This document shows positions 47,740 to 56,780 of a stretch of DNA of 64,000 nt, one piece after another. The translations under genes and the position numbers were made by a program. The number at the start of each line of letters is the position of its first letter. The stretch's first letter is position 1. The notes below the pieces were generated by a model. It worked only from the letters and a program-made list of their open reading frames with translations, was not told where the DNA came from and ran no database searches. Where the stretch lies: the NCBI GenBank assembly GCA_003215695.1, contig QCJZ01000001.1, positions 1-64,000 of the forward strand, read 5' to 3'. The DNA comes from Prochlorococcus sp. AG-409-J03 (GTDB taxonomy: Bacteria; Cyanobacteriota; Cyanobacteriia; PCC-6307; Cyanobiaceae).

Positions 47740-48603
47740 GTGAACAAGCAGCTTATACAATGGTATCCAGGACATATTGCTAAAGCAGAAAAACAATTAA
47801 AGGAGCATCTAAATAAAGTTGATCTAATTTTTGAAGTGCGGGACGCAAGAATACCCCTAGCCACTTCTCATCCATATCTTCAAAAATGGTTAACAGGTAA
47901 GAAGCAAATATTAGTTATTAATAGAAAAGACATGATAAATGATGCGGCCCATCAAGCTTGGGATAAGAAATTAAGGTCGGAAGGAAAAGTCCCATGGTGG
48001 TGTGATGCAAAAGCTGGAACAGGAGTATTCCAAATAAAACAAGCCGCTATTCGTGCTGGGCAAGAATTAAATCAAAGACGTCTTGACCGAGGGATGAAAA
48101 ATCGTGCAATTAGAGTTCTAACTCTTGGGTTCCCAAATGTTGGGAAATCTGCTCTAATTAACAGACTAGTAAAAAAAAAGGTTGTATCTAGCTCAAGGAA
48201 ACCTGGGGTCACAAGAAGTTTGAGATGGATAAGATTGGGACAAGATCTAGATTTATTGGATGCTCCTGGAGTTCTGCCGCCTAGATTTGAAGATCAAAAT
48301 GCCGCGTTAAAGCTTGCTATTTGTGATGATATCGGCCAAGCCGCATACGATACTGAACAGGTTGCCATCAACTTCATGAAACTTCTTGAGAGATTAGAAA
48401 ACATCCAGGAAGCGGGAATTAAGCCAATGTGTCTGCAAAATAGATATGGAATATTTATGAATAAAGCCATTACAGACAAATCTTTATGGCTACTTTCAGC
48501 GGCAAAACGTCACACTTCTGGAGACACTCGAAGAATGTCTCAAAGATTGCTTGATGATTTTCGTAGAAATTTATTAGGCAATATCTCTCTTGAACTACCT
48601 TAA
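47740..48603 (+). CDS. rbgA: Ribosome biogenesis GTPase YlqF/RbgA
   Basis: Circularly permuted GTPase that works late in 50S assembly. It has 287 residues. The order of motifs is permuted: G4-type NRKDMI (about 67), then G1 GFPNVGKSAL (about 130), then G3 DAPGVLPP. It begins MNKQLIQWYPGHIAKAEKQL, the family's conserved WYPGHMAKA-type start. The start is GTG 47740. Its stop overlaps the next ATG by one base. Confidence 0.94.
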   Translation: MNKQLIQWYPGHIAKAEKQLKEHLNKVDLIFEVRDARIPLATSHPYLQKWLTGKKQILVINRKDMINDAAHQAWDKKLRSEGKVPWWCDAKAGTGVFQIKQAAIRAGQELNQRRLDRGMKNRAIRVLTLGFPNVGKSALINRLVKKKVVSSSRKPGVTRSLRWIRLGQDLDLLDAPGVLPPRFEDQNAALKLAICDDIGQAAYDTEQVAINFMKLLERLENIQEAGIKPMCLQNRYGIFMNKAITDKSLWLLSAAKRHTSGDTRRMSQRLLDDFRRNLLGNISLELP

Positions 48604-49574
48604 TGGATAAAGAAATAAAGCATGAATTTGGGCAGGGCCCAGGTGAATTATTTGAGGGTGAATATAAGAAACCTTTGCCTATGCGGCTTGACAGATGGCT
48701 GGTAAGTCAACGAACGGAGCAAAGTAGAGCTCATATTCAGAAATTCATTGAAGCGGGGTTCGCAAAAGTGAACGGTAAAACTGGAAAAGCAAAAACTCCT
48801 GTCAGACCAGGTGACATAATTCAACTTTGGGTTCCACCACCAGAGCCTCTTCCTTACTTAAAACCTGAAGAAATTGATTTAGATATTTTATACGAAGATG
48901 ATCATTTAATAGTCATTAATAAAACAGCAGGAATAGCAGTTCATCCTGCACCCGGGAATAAATCAGGAACTTTAGTAAATGGATTAATCAATCATTGTCC
49001 AGACTTACCAGGCATCGGAGGTAAATTAAGGCCTGGAATAGTTCATCGCTTAGATAAAGACACAACCGGATGCATTGTCGTAGCAAAAACTCAAGAGGCC
49101 TTAGTTAAATTACAAATTCAAATACAAAAAAGAGTAGCCTCAAGAAATTATATTGCTGTTGTACATGGAGCTATTAAAGGCAATGAAGGAATTATTGTCG
49201 GATGTATTGGCCGACATCCAAAAGATAGAAAGAAATACGCTGTTGTTGATGAGGAATCTGGTAGATATGCTTGCACACATTGGACATTAATTGAAAATCT
49301 GGGAAATTTCTCTCTTCTTAAATTCAAACTTGATACAGGTAGAACCCATCAAATTCGTGTTCATAGTGCACACATAGGTCATCCTATTGTTGGAGATCAA
49401 ACTTACAGTAGGTGTAAAAAATTGCCTATTAAGCTTGGTGGCCAAGCATTACATGCAATTGAATTAGGTTTAATCCACCCAATAACATTAAAGAAAATGA
49501 AATTCACAGCTCCATTGCCTAAAGATTTTGAGAGACTTTTGAAAGTTTTGCACCCTAAAAATAATATTATTTAG
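48603..49574 (+). CDS. RluD-family 23S rRNA pseudouridine synthase
   Basis: Converts uridines of 23S rRNA to pseudouridine. It has 323 residues. The S4 RNA-binding domain comes first (MRLDRWLVSQRTEQSRAHI, about 28-46), followed by the catalytic domain with GIVHRLDKDTTGCIVVAKT (catalytic Asp) and TGRTHQIRVH. The RluC and RluD types cannot be told apart with certainty; the S4 domain plus length fit RluD. It starts in the rbgA stop (48603), so both ribosome-assembly genes are coupled. It overlaps the ABC gene by 8 bp (convergent). Confidence 0.9.
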   Translation: MDKEIKHEFGQGPGELFEGEYKKPLPMRLDRWLVSQRTEQSRAHIQKFIEAGFAKVNGKTGKAKTPVRPGDIIQLWVPPPEPLPYLKPEEIDLDILYEDDHLIVINKTAGIAVHPAPGNKSGTLVNGLINHCPDLPGIGGKLRPGIVHRLDKDTTGCIVVAKTQEALVKLQIQIQKRVASRNYIAVVHGAIKGNEGIIVGCIGRHPKDRKKYAVVDEESGRYACTHWTLIENLGNFSLLKFKLDTGRTHQIRVHSAHIGHPIVGDQTYSRCKKLPIKLGGQALHAIELGLIHPITLKKMKFTAPLPKDFERLLKVLHPKNNII

Positions 49575-51171
49575 GAAGTCTAGGACATGCCTTGACCAAT
49601 TTTTGTGTTAAGTATTTTTGAGGATGATTTAAAAGATTTTTACCAGAATTCTCTTCGATAATTTTCCCTTTATCAAACACTAATACTCTGTGACAAAAGC
49701 CTGCTGCAAGTGATAAGTCATGAGTTATGAAGAACATAGATAGCTTTAATTTCTCCTGCAAAGAGCGAAGCAACTCCAAAATTTCTGCTTGAATTTCTGC
49801 ATCTAACATACTGACACTCTCATCACAGATGAGTATTTTGGGACTTAGTGCTAATGCTCTAGCGATAACTACTCTTTGTTGTTGACCACCTGAAAGTTGA
49901 GAAGGCAACCGTCGTTCATACATGATTGCAGGTGTTAAACCAACTAGTTCTAAAAGATTACGAGCTGTTTCTTTTGCCTGAGATTTACCTGACAATTTAT
50001 GGATAAGAATTGGATCTATAATTGCATCAATTACTGACATCTTAGGATTCAAAGAAGCAGAAGGATCTTGAAAAATAATTTGAATATATTTACGTAATTG
50101 TTTTAAAGATTTTTTATTAATAGTTGAAATATTCTTTCCAAGAAAAAAAACACTTCCACCTCTAGCAGGCAATAATCCAGTCAACGCTCTACATAAAGTG
50201 CTCTTACCACATCCTGATGGGCCTACTATACCAAGAGTTTCACCTTCATACAAAGTCAAGGTAACTTCATTAACGGCTTTCAACCAAAAAGAATTGAATG
50301 GCCAAAAGCCTAAATTATGCCAACAACGTAATCTATTAACTCTCAATAATGCATTGTCATTATTCATTCTTTGTCTCTCAAAACCATCTAATATTCTTCC
50401 TGAATTAACTAATCTTTTAGCAGTATCAGTTTTTGGATTAGCAACTATCTCTTTAATATTTCCAGATTCTACTATTCTCCCAGAATCAAGTATTGCAATT
50501 TTATTACACCATTTATAGGCCATAGATAAATCATGACTAATTAATAGCAAAGCGCTCCCAATCTCGTCACAAAGTAAACTAAGTTCACTCATAACTTGAT
50601 CAGCAACTAGTGTATCCAAACTAGTTGTAGGTTCATCAGCAATTATTAAAGAAGGTTTTAAACAAATTGCCAAAGCAATTGCTGCACGTTGCCGCATTCC
50701 ACCACTAAATTCATGTGGAAAAGAATTGAATCTTAAAGGATCTATTCCAACTTTTTCTAATAAGTTTTTAGCTTTTTCAACTAAGTTGTAAGTTGATTCA
50801 GAATTATCATGAGCTTTAAAAGTATCAACTAGATGATCACCAACAGTCATCAAAGGATTTAAACGAGACATTGGATTCTGAAAAATCAATCCAACCTCTT
50901 TACCTCGCATAGCTTGCAGAGAAACCTTATCTAGATCCAATACATTTTTTCCATTTAAAATAATCTCACCATCACAAACACATCCATTAGGAAGAAGCTG
51001 CATTATAGCCTTAGCAACAGTACTTTTACCACATCCTGAACTACCAACTAAGGCAAGCCTATCGCCACGATTCATATTCAGATTTAATTCACTAAACACA
51101 TAAGTATTAGTATTTGGATAAATAGCTTGTAGTTTATTTATTTTTAAAACTTCTTTTGATGAATTATTCAT
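49567..51171 (-). CDS. Fused double ATP-binding protein of a peptide/nickel-type ABC importer
   Basis: A 534-residue protein from ATG 51171 (a longer frame from TTG 51252 is unlikely) with two complete ABC ATPase domains in tandem. Domain 1 has GSSGCGKST, the signature FSGGMRQR and a Walker B ending in DEPTTSLD. Domain 2 has GPSGCGKST, LSGGQQQR and DESVSMLD. The arrangement matches DppD plus DppF of oligopeptide importers joined in one chain. No permease or binding-protein genes are nearby, so partners must be encoded elsewhere. It is divergent from the RSH gene by 16 to 55 bp, depending on the RSH start. Confidence 0.87.
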   Translation of the reverse strand: MNNSSKEVLKINKLQAIYPNTNTYVFSELNLNMNRGDRLALVGSSGCGKSTVAKAIMQLLPNGCVCDGEIILNGKNVLDLDKVSLQAMRGKEVGLIFQNPMSRLNPLMTVGDHLVDTFKAHDNSESTYNLVEKAKNLLEKVGIDPLRFNSFPHEFSGGMRQRAAIALAICLKPSLIIADEPTTSLDTLVADQVMSELSLLCDEIGSALLLISHDLSMAYKWCNKIAILDSGRIVESGNIKEIVANPKTDTAKRLVNSGRILDGFERQRMNNDNALLRVNRLRCWHNLGFWPFNSFWLKAVNEVTLTLYEGETLGIVGPSGCGKSTLCRALTGLLPARGGSVFFLGKNISTINKKSLKQLRKYIQIIFQDPSASLNPKMSVIDAIIDPILIHKLSGKSQAKETARNLLELVGLTPAIMYERRLPSQLSGGQQQRVVIARALALSPKILICDESVSMLDAEIQAEILELLRSLQEKLKLSMFFITHDLSLAAGFCHRVLVFDKGKIIEENSGKNLLNHPQKYLTQKLVKACPRLPK

Positions 51172-51187
51172 GAAAAGGTAGCAGGAA

Positions 51188-53563
51188 ATGTTGAGTTTGA
51201 ATAAAATAAAACTAGCTTCGGTGCTGATGCCTAAAGTCACCTCTGCACACAATTCAAACCAGACTCATATAGTCTGCGATGAATTTTTTGATGGCCAGCC
51301 GCAACTTAGAACTCATCAAATCGAACATGTTGATGATTATGCAATTATTTTGCCAGAGTGGTTAAAAAATTGCATTGAAAATGTTCCGCCTGGAATTGGA
51401 GCAAGTTGCCCACGAGATTCTGAAGCACTCTTAGTTTCCGCTTTTGATCTTGCATTTCAATTGCATAAAGGGCAATACAGAAAAAGTGGTCAGCCTTATA
51501 TAATCCATCCAGTTGCAGTGGCTGACTTACTAAGAGAAATAGGTGCAAGCGCAAGTGTAATTGCAGCGGGTTTTTTACATGACGTCGTCGAAGATACAGA
51601 CATAACACCAGAGCAACTGGAGGGGTATTTTGGGAGTGAAGTTAGATATCTAGTGGAGGGTGTGACTAAATTAGGCGGAATCCATTTTAACAATCGAACA
51701 GAAGCTCAAGCAGAAAACTTACGTAAAATGTTTCTAGCTATGGCTAGCGATATTCGAGTTGTACTTGTCAAGCTTGCAGATAGGCTTCACAATATGAGAA
51801 CTATTTCTTACTTAGACGAAGAGAAGCAAACTCGAATAGCTAAAGAAACGAGAGAAATTTATGCTCCACTCGCAAACCGTTTAGGAATAGGACGTTTCAA
51901 ATGGGAACTAGAGGATTTAGCATTTAAACTTTTAGAGCCAGACCCCTTCCGAGAAATTCAACAACAAATAGCTAGTAAACGTAGTGAAAGAGAAGATAGA
52001 TTAAATACAACTGTTCAATTACTAAAAGATCGCTTGACCTCAGCAGGACTTAGCCAATGCGAAGTTAGTGGAAGGCCAAAGCATTTATATGGAATATGGA
52101 GCAAAATGCAAAGACAACAAAAAGAATTTCATGAAATTTTTGATGTTGCTGCTCTTAGAATTCTTGTTTCCGATGTCGAGACATGTTATCGAGCTCTTGC
52201 TGTTGTCCATGACACGTTTAGACCAATACCTGGTCGGTTTAAAGACTATATAGGCCTCCCAAAACCAAATGGCTACCAATCGCTACATACAGCTGTAATC
52301 GGCAGGCACAGACCTATTGAAGTCCAAATCAGGACTCCAGAAATGCATAGAGTTTCAGAATTTGGAATTGCAGCTCACTGGAAGTATAAAGAAGGAGGAT
52401 CTCCTGCTAATCCTGATTCAGAAAAGTTTAATTGGTTACGCCAATTAGTTGAGTGGCAACAAGAAGATGGGGTTAATGATCACAATGACTACCTTGCATC
52501 AATAAAAGAGGATTTATTTGATGAAGAAGTTTTTGTATTCACTCCAAAAGGAGATGTTTTAGGATTAAGGAATGGTTCTACAGCAATCGATTTTGCATAT
52601 CGTATTCACTCTGAGATAGGGAATCATTGCAATGGTGCTAGAATTAATGATCGTCTTTGTGTTCTATCAACACCTCTTGAAAATGGAGATTTCGTTGAAA
52701 TTCTCACTCACAAGAACTCTCATCCAAGCTTAGACTGGCTAAACTATGTAGCCACACCCACCGCCAAAAATCGCATTAGGCAATGGTATAAAAAAAGTCA
52801 TCGTCAAGAAACAATATCACGAGGGAAGGAACTACTAGAACAAGAATTTGGTCGTAAAGGAATTGATAATTTGCTGAAAGGCGAAGTAATAACCAAAGTT
52901 GCTGAGAGATGTAATCTAAAGTCTACAGAGGACCTATTAGCAGCACTTGGATTTGGAGCATTAACCTTACATCAAGTGATTAATAGATTTAGAGAAGAGA
53001 TAAAAATACAAAACCAGTTACCTGAGCTTGAATTAAGCGATATCGAGCTAGCAAACCAAGTTGGATCAAACACAAATCTAGCTTCAAATAAATCAAAAAA
53101 ATCTCAAACAAAATATTCTCCAATAATTGGCTTAGAAGGGCTTGATTATCGAATAGGGGGATGTTGTAGCCCTTTACCAGGGGAATCAATACTTGGAACA
53201 GTCTCACTTGGCAATCACGGAATAACTATACATCGAACTAGTTGTGTCAACATACAATCAATACCAAACAATAGAAGGATATCAGTTCAATGGAATAGCC
53301 ATAATCAAATCAAAGAAGAGAAATTTCCTATTCAATTAAGAATTGAAGTGATTGATAGGGTCGGTGTACTTAAAGACATATTAATGAGACTTTCAGATAG
53401 AGGTATTAATGTAATCGATGCAAGAGTTAAGACATCTCATGGCAAACCTGCATGTATTGATCTAAAAGTTGAACTGGAAAGTATTAATCAATTAGAACTT
53501 ACCATCAATCAAATACGATCAATGGTTGACGTCTTAGATATCGCTAGAACTGGCATTAAATAA
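51188..53563 (+). CDS. Bifunctional (p)ppGpp synthetase/hydrolase (RSH)
   Basis: Makes and destroys the stringent-response alarmone. It has 791 residues from ATG 51188; ATG 51227 is a plausible later start. The HD hydrolase domain has GFLHDVVEDT (about 129-137). The synthetase domain has RFKDYIGLPKPNGYQSLHT, and its RFKD loop is the RxKD type of bifunctional enzymes. A TGS domain (EEVFVFTPKGDVLGLRNGS) and a C-terminal ACT domain (IELRIEV-like strands, DRVGVLKDILMRLS) follow. No second synthetase gene is seen here. Confidence 0.95.
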   Translation: MLSLNKIKLASVLMPKVTSAHNSNQTHIVCDEFFDGQPQLRTHQIEHVDDYAIILPEWLKNCIENVPPGIGASCPRDSEALLVSAFDLAFQLHKGQYRKSGQPYIIHPVAVADLLREIGASASVIAAGFLHDVVEDTDITPEQLEGYFGSEVRYLVEGVTKLGGIHFNNRTEAQAENLRKMFLAMASDIRVVLVKLADRLHNMRTISYLDEEKQTRIAKETREIYAPLANRLGIGRFKWELEDLAFKLLEPDPFREIQQQIASKRSEREDRLNTTVQLLKDRLTSAGLSQCEVSGRPKHLYGIWSKMQRQQKEFHEIFDVAALRILVSDVETCYRALAVVHDTFRPIPGRFKDYIGLPKPNGYQSLHTAVIGRHRPIEVQIRTPEMHRVSEFGIAAHWKYKEGGSPANPDSEKFNWLRQLVEWQQEDGVNDHNDYLASIKEDLFDEEVFVFTPKGDVLGLRNGSTAIDFAYRIHSEIGNHCNGARINDRLCVLSTPLENGDFVEILTHKNSHPSLDWLNYVATPTAKNRIRQWYKKSHRQETISRGKELLEQEFGRKGIDNLLKGEVITKVAERCNLKSTEDLLAALGFGALTLHQVINRFREEIKIQNQLPELELSDIELANQVGSNTNLASNKSKKSQTKYSPIIGLEGLDYRIGGCCSPLPGESILGTVSLGNHGITIHRTSCVNIQSIPNNRRISVQWNSHNQIKEEKFPIQLRIEVIDRVGVLKDILMRLSDRGINVIDARVKTSHGKPACIDLKVELESINQLELTINQIRSMVDVLDIARTGIK

Positions 53564-53613
53564 CATTATCTATACTCCTAAATATAGTTGATAACAAATA
53601 AATAGATATAAAC

Positions 53614-54069
53614 TTAATTTTTATTAGAAAATTTTTTGAGTAAAAAATATAAACCAATTCCACCAAGTAATCCAGTCAAAAGGCCCATACATATAGAGCC
53701 AATTATCAGTCTAAAACTCAAGTACCAACCTTGAGACCACAACTCATTAGTAGTTATATGGCGAAAGTCTACTATATTTTTATCCTTATTGATTATTAAT
53801 GAGCCTAGTCTATAATTAAAATAATAAAGAGGAACATAAGTAAATGGGTTGCTAATCCAGGTTCCAACAGCCGCCAAAATACTATTCCCCTGGAAGATTT
53901 TTGCTAAAAGTACACCCATCAAGGTTTGTAAACCAAAGAATGGAAAGCATCCACTAAATATACCCACGCCCAATCCTAATGCTCTCTGAGCGGGAGAACC
54001 TTCCTGATTCCATAGCCAAGAGATAAATTTACGAATTCTTTGTATTAGATTTAGGAAGATTTTTTTCAT
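53614..54069 (-). CDS. DUF2062 membrane protein
   Basis: A 151-residue protein of the DUF2062 family. SPAQRALGLGVGIFSGCFPFFG near 26-47 and TWISNPFTYVPLYYFNY near 72-88 are the family signatures. Hydrophobic segments at about 32-52, 58-75 and 118-143 indicate an integral membrane protein. Function is not established. The start is ATG 54069, divergent from mnmE by 71 bp. Confidence 0.82.
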   Translation of the reverse strand: MKKIFLNLIQRIRKFISWLWNQEGSPAQRALGLGVGIFSGCFPFFGLQTLMGVLLAKIFQGNSILAAVGTWISNPFTYVPLYYFNYRLGSLIINKDKNIVDFRHITTNELWSQGWYLSFRLIIGSICMGLLTGLLGGIGLYFLLKKFSNKN

Positions 54070-54140
54070 AATTTAAAAAATCTTAATCCAAAAAAGAAAG
54101 CTAGATTTGATTTTAGTGAAGATCGTATGTTTATTGAGTA

Positions 54141-55535
54141 ATGAATTCGTTTTCCCCTACTGAAGATACTATTGCTGCAATTGCGACTGCTGTTTCTCCA
54201 GGCGAAGGGAGTATCGCTGTCATTAGGATCTCTGGCTCCTTGGCAATTGAGATAACTAAAAGTATCGTTCATATCCCTGGAAAACAAGATTGGAGCACTC
54301 ACAAAGTGCTGTACGGACATGTAACCGAAAAAGATCAAAGAATATATATCGATGAAGTATTAATACTAATAATGAAAGGGCCGAGGAGCTTTACAGGTGA
54401 AGATGTCGTAGAAATTCATTGCCATGGTGGAATTATTGCCGTCCAGAAGATCCTTGAAAGAATATTAGATATCCCAAGCGTTCGAAGAGCAGAACCCGGT
54501 GAGTTTAGTCAAAGAGCAGTGCTTAATGGTCGTATCAGCCTTACTCAAGCAGAATCAATTAGTGAGCTAATATCGGCTAGAAGCAGAAAAGCAGCAGAGC
54601 TTGCGATTAATGGAATTAAAGGGAATATTCAAACTGAAATTGAATTAATCAGGAAGAGATTAGTAGATCAACTAACGGAAATTGAAGCAAGAATTGATTT
54701 TGAAGAAGATCTCCCGATTTTAGATGAAAAACAAGTACAAAGAGAAATTCTCTCCATCAAACATGATCTAAACGAACTAATTGATAATGCCAAAAGAGGC
54801 TCTTGGGTTCGTTCTGGCTTAAAAGTTGCACTAACCGGGAAGCCTAATGTAGGGAAAAGCTCCTTAATGAACAGACTTTCCAAACAAGAAAAAGCCATTG
54901 TGACTGACCTACCTGGTACCACAAGAGATCTTTTAGAAAGTGAGATTGTTGTAGAGGGAATACCCGTAACTTTCATTGATACAGCGGGTCTACGAGAAAC
55001 GAAAAATATTATCGAAAAAATTGGTATTTCTAGAACTAGAAAAACTTTAATTCAAGCTGACCTAATAATGTTAATCTTTGACTATTCCAACGGATGGAGT
55101 AGCGAGGATGAATCAATACTAAAACAATTACCCACAAATATTCCACTTTTAATTGTTGGAAATAAATCCGATTTAATAAATAATGATTCTTTAGAAAAAG
55201 TTCCAAAATATATCTTAGAAAAAGAAAAACTAGTTATAATAAGCGCAAAAACTGGAATAGGAGAAAACGATCTAATTAATTACTTATTAAAGATATGTGG
55301 TTCAACTAAGAATCATGGTTTAGATATCGCGCTCAATGAAAGGCAACTTGACCTAGCAAAGTCAACAATGAAATCATTGGAAAATATTGATCATGTATTT
55401 GAGGAAAAACTACCATGGGATTTCTGGACAATCGACTTAAGACAAGCTATTAATTTTTTAAGCGAGCTCACAGGAGATGATTTAACAGAAAGTTTACTTG
55501 ATAATATATTTTCTAAATTCTGTATTGGTAAGTAA
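54141..55535 (+). CDS. mnmE: tRNA modification GTPase MnmE
   Basis: With MnmG, makes 5-carboxymethylaminomethyluridine at the wobble base of certain tRNAs. It has 464 residues. An N-terminal formyl-THF-binding domain (TIAAIATAVSPGEGSIAVIRISG), a helical domain, and an inserted G domain with GKPNVGKSSL, DTAGLRET and NKSD are seen. The C-terminus FCIGK has the catalytic Cys of the CxGK motif. All needed parts are intact. Confidence 0.97.
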   Translation: MNSFSPTEDTIAAIATAVSPGEGSIAVIRISGSLAIEITKSIVHIPGKQDWSTHKVLYGHVTEKDQRIYIDEVLILIMKGPRSFTGEDVVEIHCHGGIIAVQKILERILDIPSVRRAEPGEFSQRAVLNGRISLTQAESISELISARSRKAAELAINGIKGNIQTEIELIRKRLVDQLTEIEARIDFEEDLPILDEKQVQREILSIKHDLNELIDNAKRGSWVRSGLKVALTGKPNVGKSSLMNRLSKQEKAIVTDLPGTTRDLLESEIVVEGIPVTFIDTAGLRETKNIIEKIGISRTRKTLIQADLIMLIFDYSNGWSSEDESILKQLPTNIPLLIVGNKSDLINNDSLEKVPKYILEKEKLVIISAKTGIGENDLINYLLKICGSTKNHGLDIALNERQLDLAKSTMKSLENIDHVFEEKLPWDFWTIDLRQAINFLSELTGDDLTESLLDNIFSKFCIGK

Positions 55536-55550
55536 TAAAGCAATTTTTAT

Positions 55551-55649
55551 CTAGTATTTATTATCAATAGTAAAAATATAATATAAATAATAGCATACTC
55601 CTCCAATCAATATAGCAACCATTATATTTACACTATGAACAACTTCCAC
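55551..55649 (-). CDS. Possible 32-residue single-span membrane peptide
   Basis: From GTG 55649 to TAG 55551 the frame reads 32 residues with one hydrophobic segment (NIMVAILIGGVCYYLYYIF) and a short polar end. Size and topology resemble small photosystem or cytochrome subunits, but I do not recognise it as any known one. No Shine-Dalgarno sequence is visible, and AT-rich DNA yields such frames by chance. Confidence 0.22.
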   Translation of the reverse strand: MEVVHSVNIMVAILIGGVCYYLYYIFTIDNKY

Positions 55650-55802
55650 TTTATCTAAATAGTCTAGAACAACTTAATTAAAGCATATTGTTTACATATC
55701 ACAAAAAAAGATATTAGAAAATTTCTATTAGGGTAAAAATAGTTTAGATACAGACTAGAAGATAAAATTTAATAAACAGGAAAAGATATTTTATAAATGG
55801 TT

Positions 55803-55832
55803 TTGACATTGGTATAGTAACTAATGTATTAG
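55803..55832 (+). promoter_or_regulatory. Candidate nadC promoter with consensus -35
   Basis: TTGACA (55803-55808) and TATTAG (55827-55832) are 18 bp apart. Transcription would begin at about 55839-55840, right at the GTG start of nadC, making the message leaderless. A second -10, TATAGT (55813-55818), would give a leader of about 15 nt. Confidence 0.4.
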
Positions 55833-55839
55833 TTGTGTT

Positions 55840-56703
55840 GTGGATCTTCGCTCACCAAAGCTACATAAAATATTAGATACCTGGATTGAGGAAGATCTCG
55901 GTGATGGAGATCTAACAAGATTTGTCCTCAACGACAGAATCGCATCAGCTCATTGGGTTGCAAAAGAAGATGGGGTTTTTTGTGGTGGAGATCTTGTCAA
56001 ATTAATATTTAAAAAAATTGATCCCCGAGTAAATCTGCAACTTTTAATAGAGGATGGTCATAAGTTTGAAAAGAATCAAAGACTCCTAGAATTAAAAGGG
56101 GCATCCGCCTCCTTAGTGGCTGGAGAGCGCATAACACTTAATTTAGCCATGCATCTTTCTGGTATTGCCTCATCTACAGCTGTACTAGTATCTCAACTAT
56201 CAGGATCCAATGTGAAGTTAGCAGACACGCGCAAGACGACTCCCGGGATGAGGATATTCGAAAAATATGCTTTTCATTGTGGCGGCGGTATTAATCATAG
56301 GCTTGGATTAGATGATGCTGCCATGTTGAAGGAGAATCATATTGAATGGTCTCAGGGGATTAGCGAGAGTATTAAAATCTTAAGAACAACTATTCCATGG
56401 ACAAAAAAAATAATAGTCGAGGCAGAGACTCCCACCCAAGCGAAAGAAGCCGTAGAGGCAGGTGCTGATGGAGTTTTACTTGATGAAATGCCTATACAAG
56501 CCATTTCAAAATTAGTTCCAGAATTACGTCAACTTTCAAGAAACAGTAATTCCAAGTACGTCTCACAAAATATCGTTATTGAAGTTTCTGGAATCAATCC
56601 AAATAATTTGTCAGACTATATTTTCACAGATATTGATCTAATCTCAACTAGTGCACCGATCACTAAAAGTAAATGGAAAGATTTTAGTATGCGCTTTGAC
56701 TAA
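55840..56703 (+). CDS. nadC: Nicotinate-nucleotide pyrophosphorylase (quinolinate phosphoribosyltransferase)
   Basis: Converts quinolinate to nicotinate mononucleotide in de novo NAD synthesis. It has 287 residues. [12 protein letters not shown] near 18-29, [11 protein letters not shown] (PRPP-binding, about 128-138), [15 protein letters not shown] and [24 protein letters not shown] are present. The start GTG 55840 gives an N-terminus in line with the family. A candidate promoter lies so close that the mRNA may have little or no leader. Confidence 0.95.
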   Translation: MDLRSPKLHKILDTWIEEDLGDGDLTRFVLNDRIASAHWVAKEDGVFCGGDLVKLIFKKIDPRVNLQLLIEDGHKFEKNQRLLELKGASASLVAGERITLNLAMHLSGIASSTAVLVSQLSGSNVKLADTRKTTPGMRIFEKYAFHCGGGINHRLGLDDAAMLKENHIEWSQGISESIKILRTTIPWTKKIIVEAETPTQAKEAVEAGADGVLLDEMPIQAISKLVPELRQLSRNSNSKYVSQNIVIEVSGINPNNLSDYIFTDIDLISTSAPITKSKWKDFSMRFD

Positions 56704-56780
56704 AACAATGTATCACAAGTTTCTTAGCCACATTCAATAAACCTAAAAATCTACAAAGTACCTACCTAATCATAAACATC

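Larger units (their letters stand above)
55536..55839. other. 304-bp spacer between mnmE and nadC
   Basis: Very AT-rich. It holds a weak minus-strand open frame (55551-55649, listed separately) and a promoter candidate close to nadC (55803-55832). Nothing else stands out. Confidence 0.4.

Noticed and set aside
51172-51252. 27-residue N-terminal extension of the fused ABC ATPase
   Set aside because: It begins with TTG inside the divergent RSH gene; ATG 51171 gives a normal ABC N-terminus.
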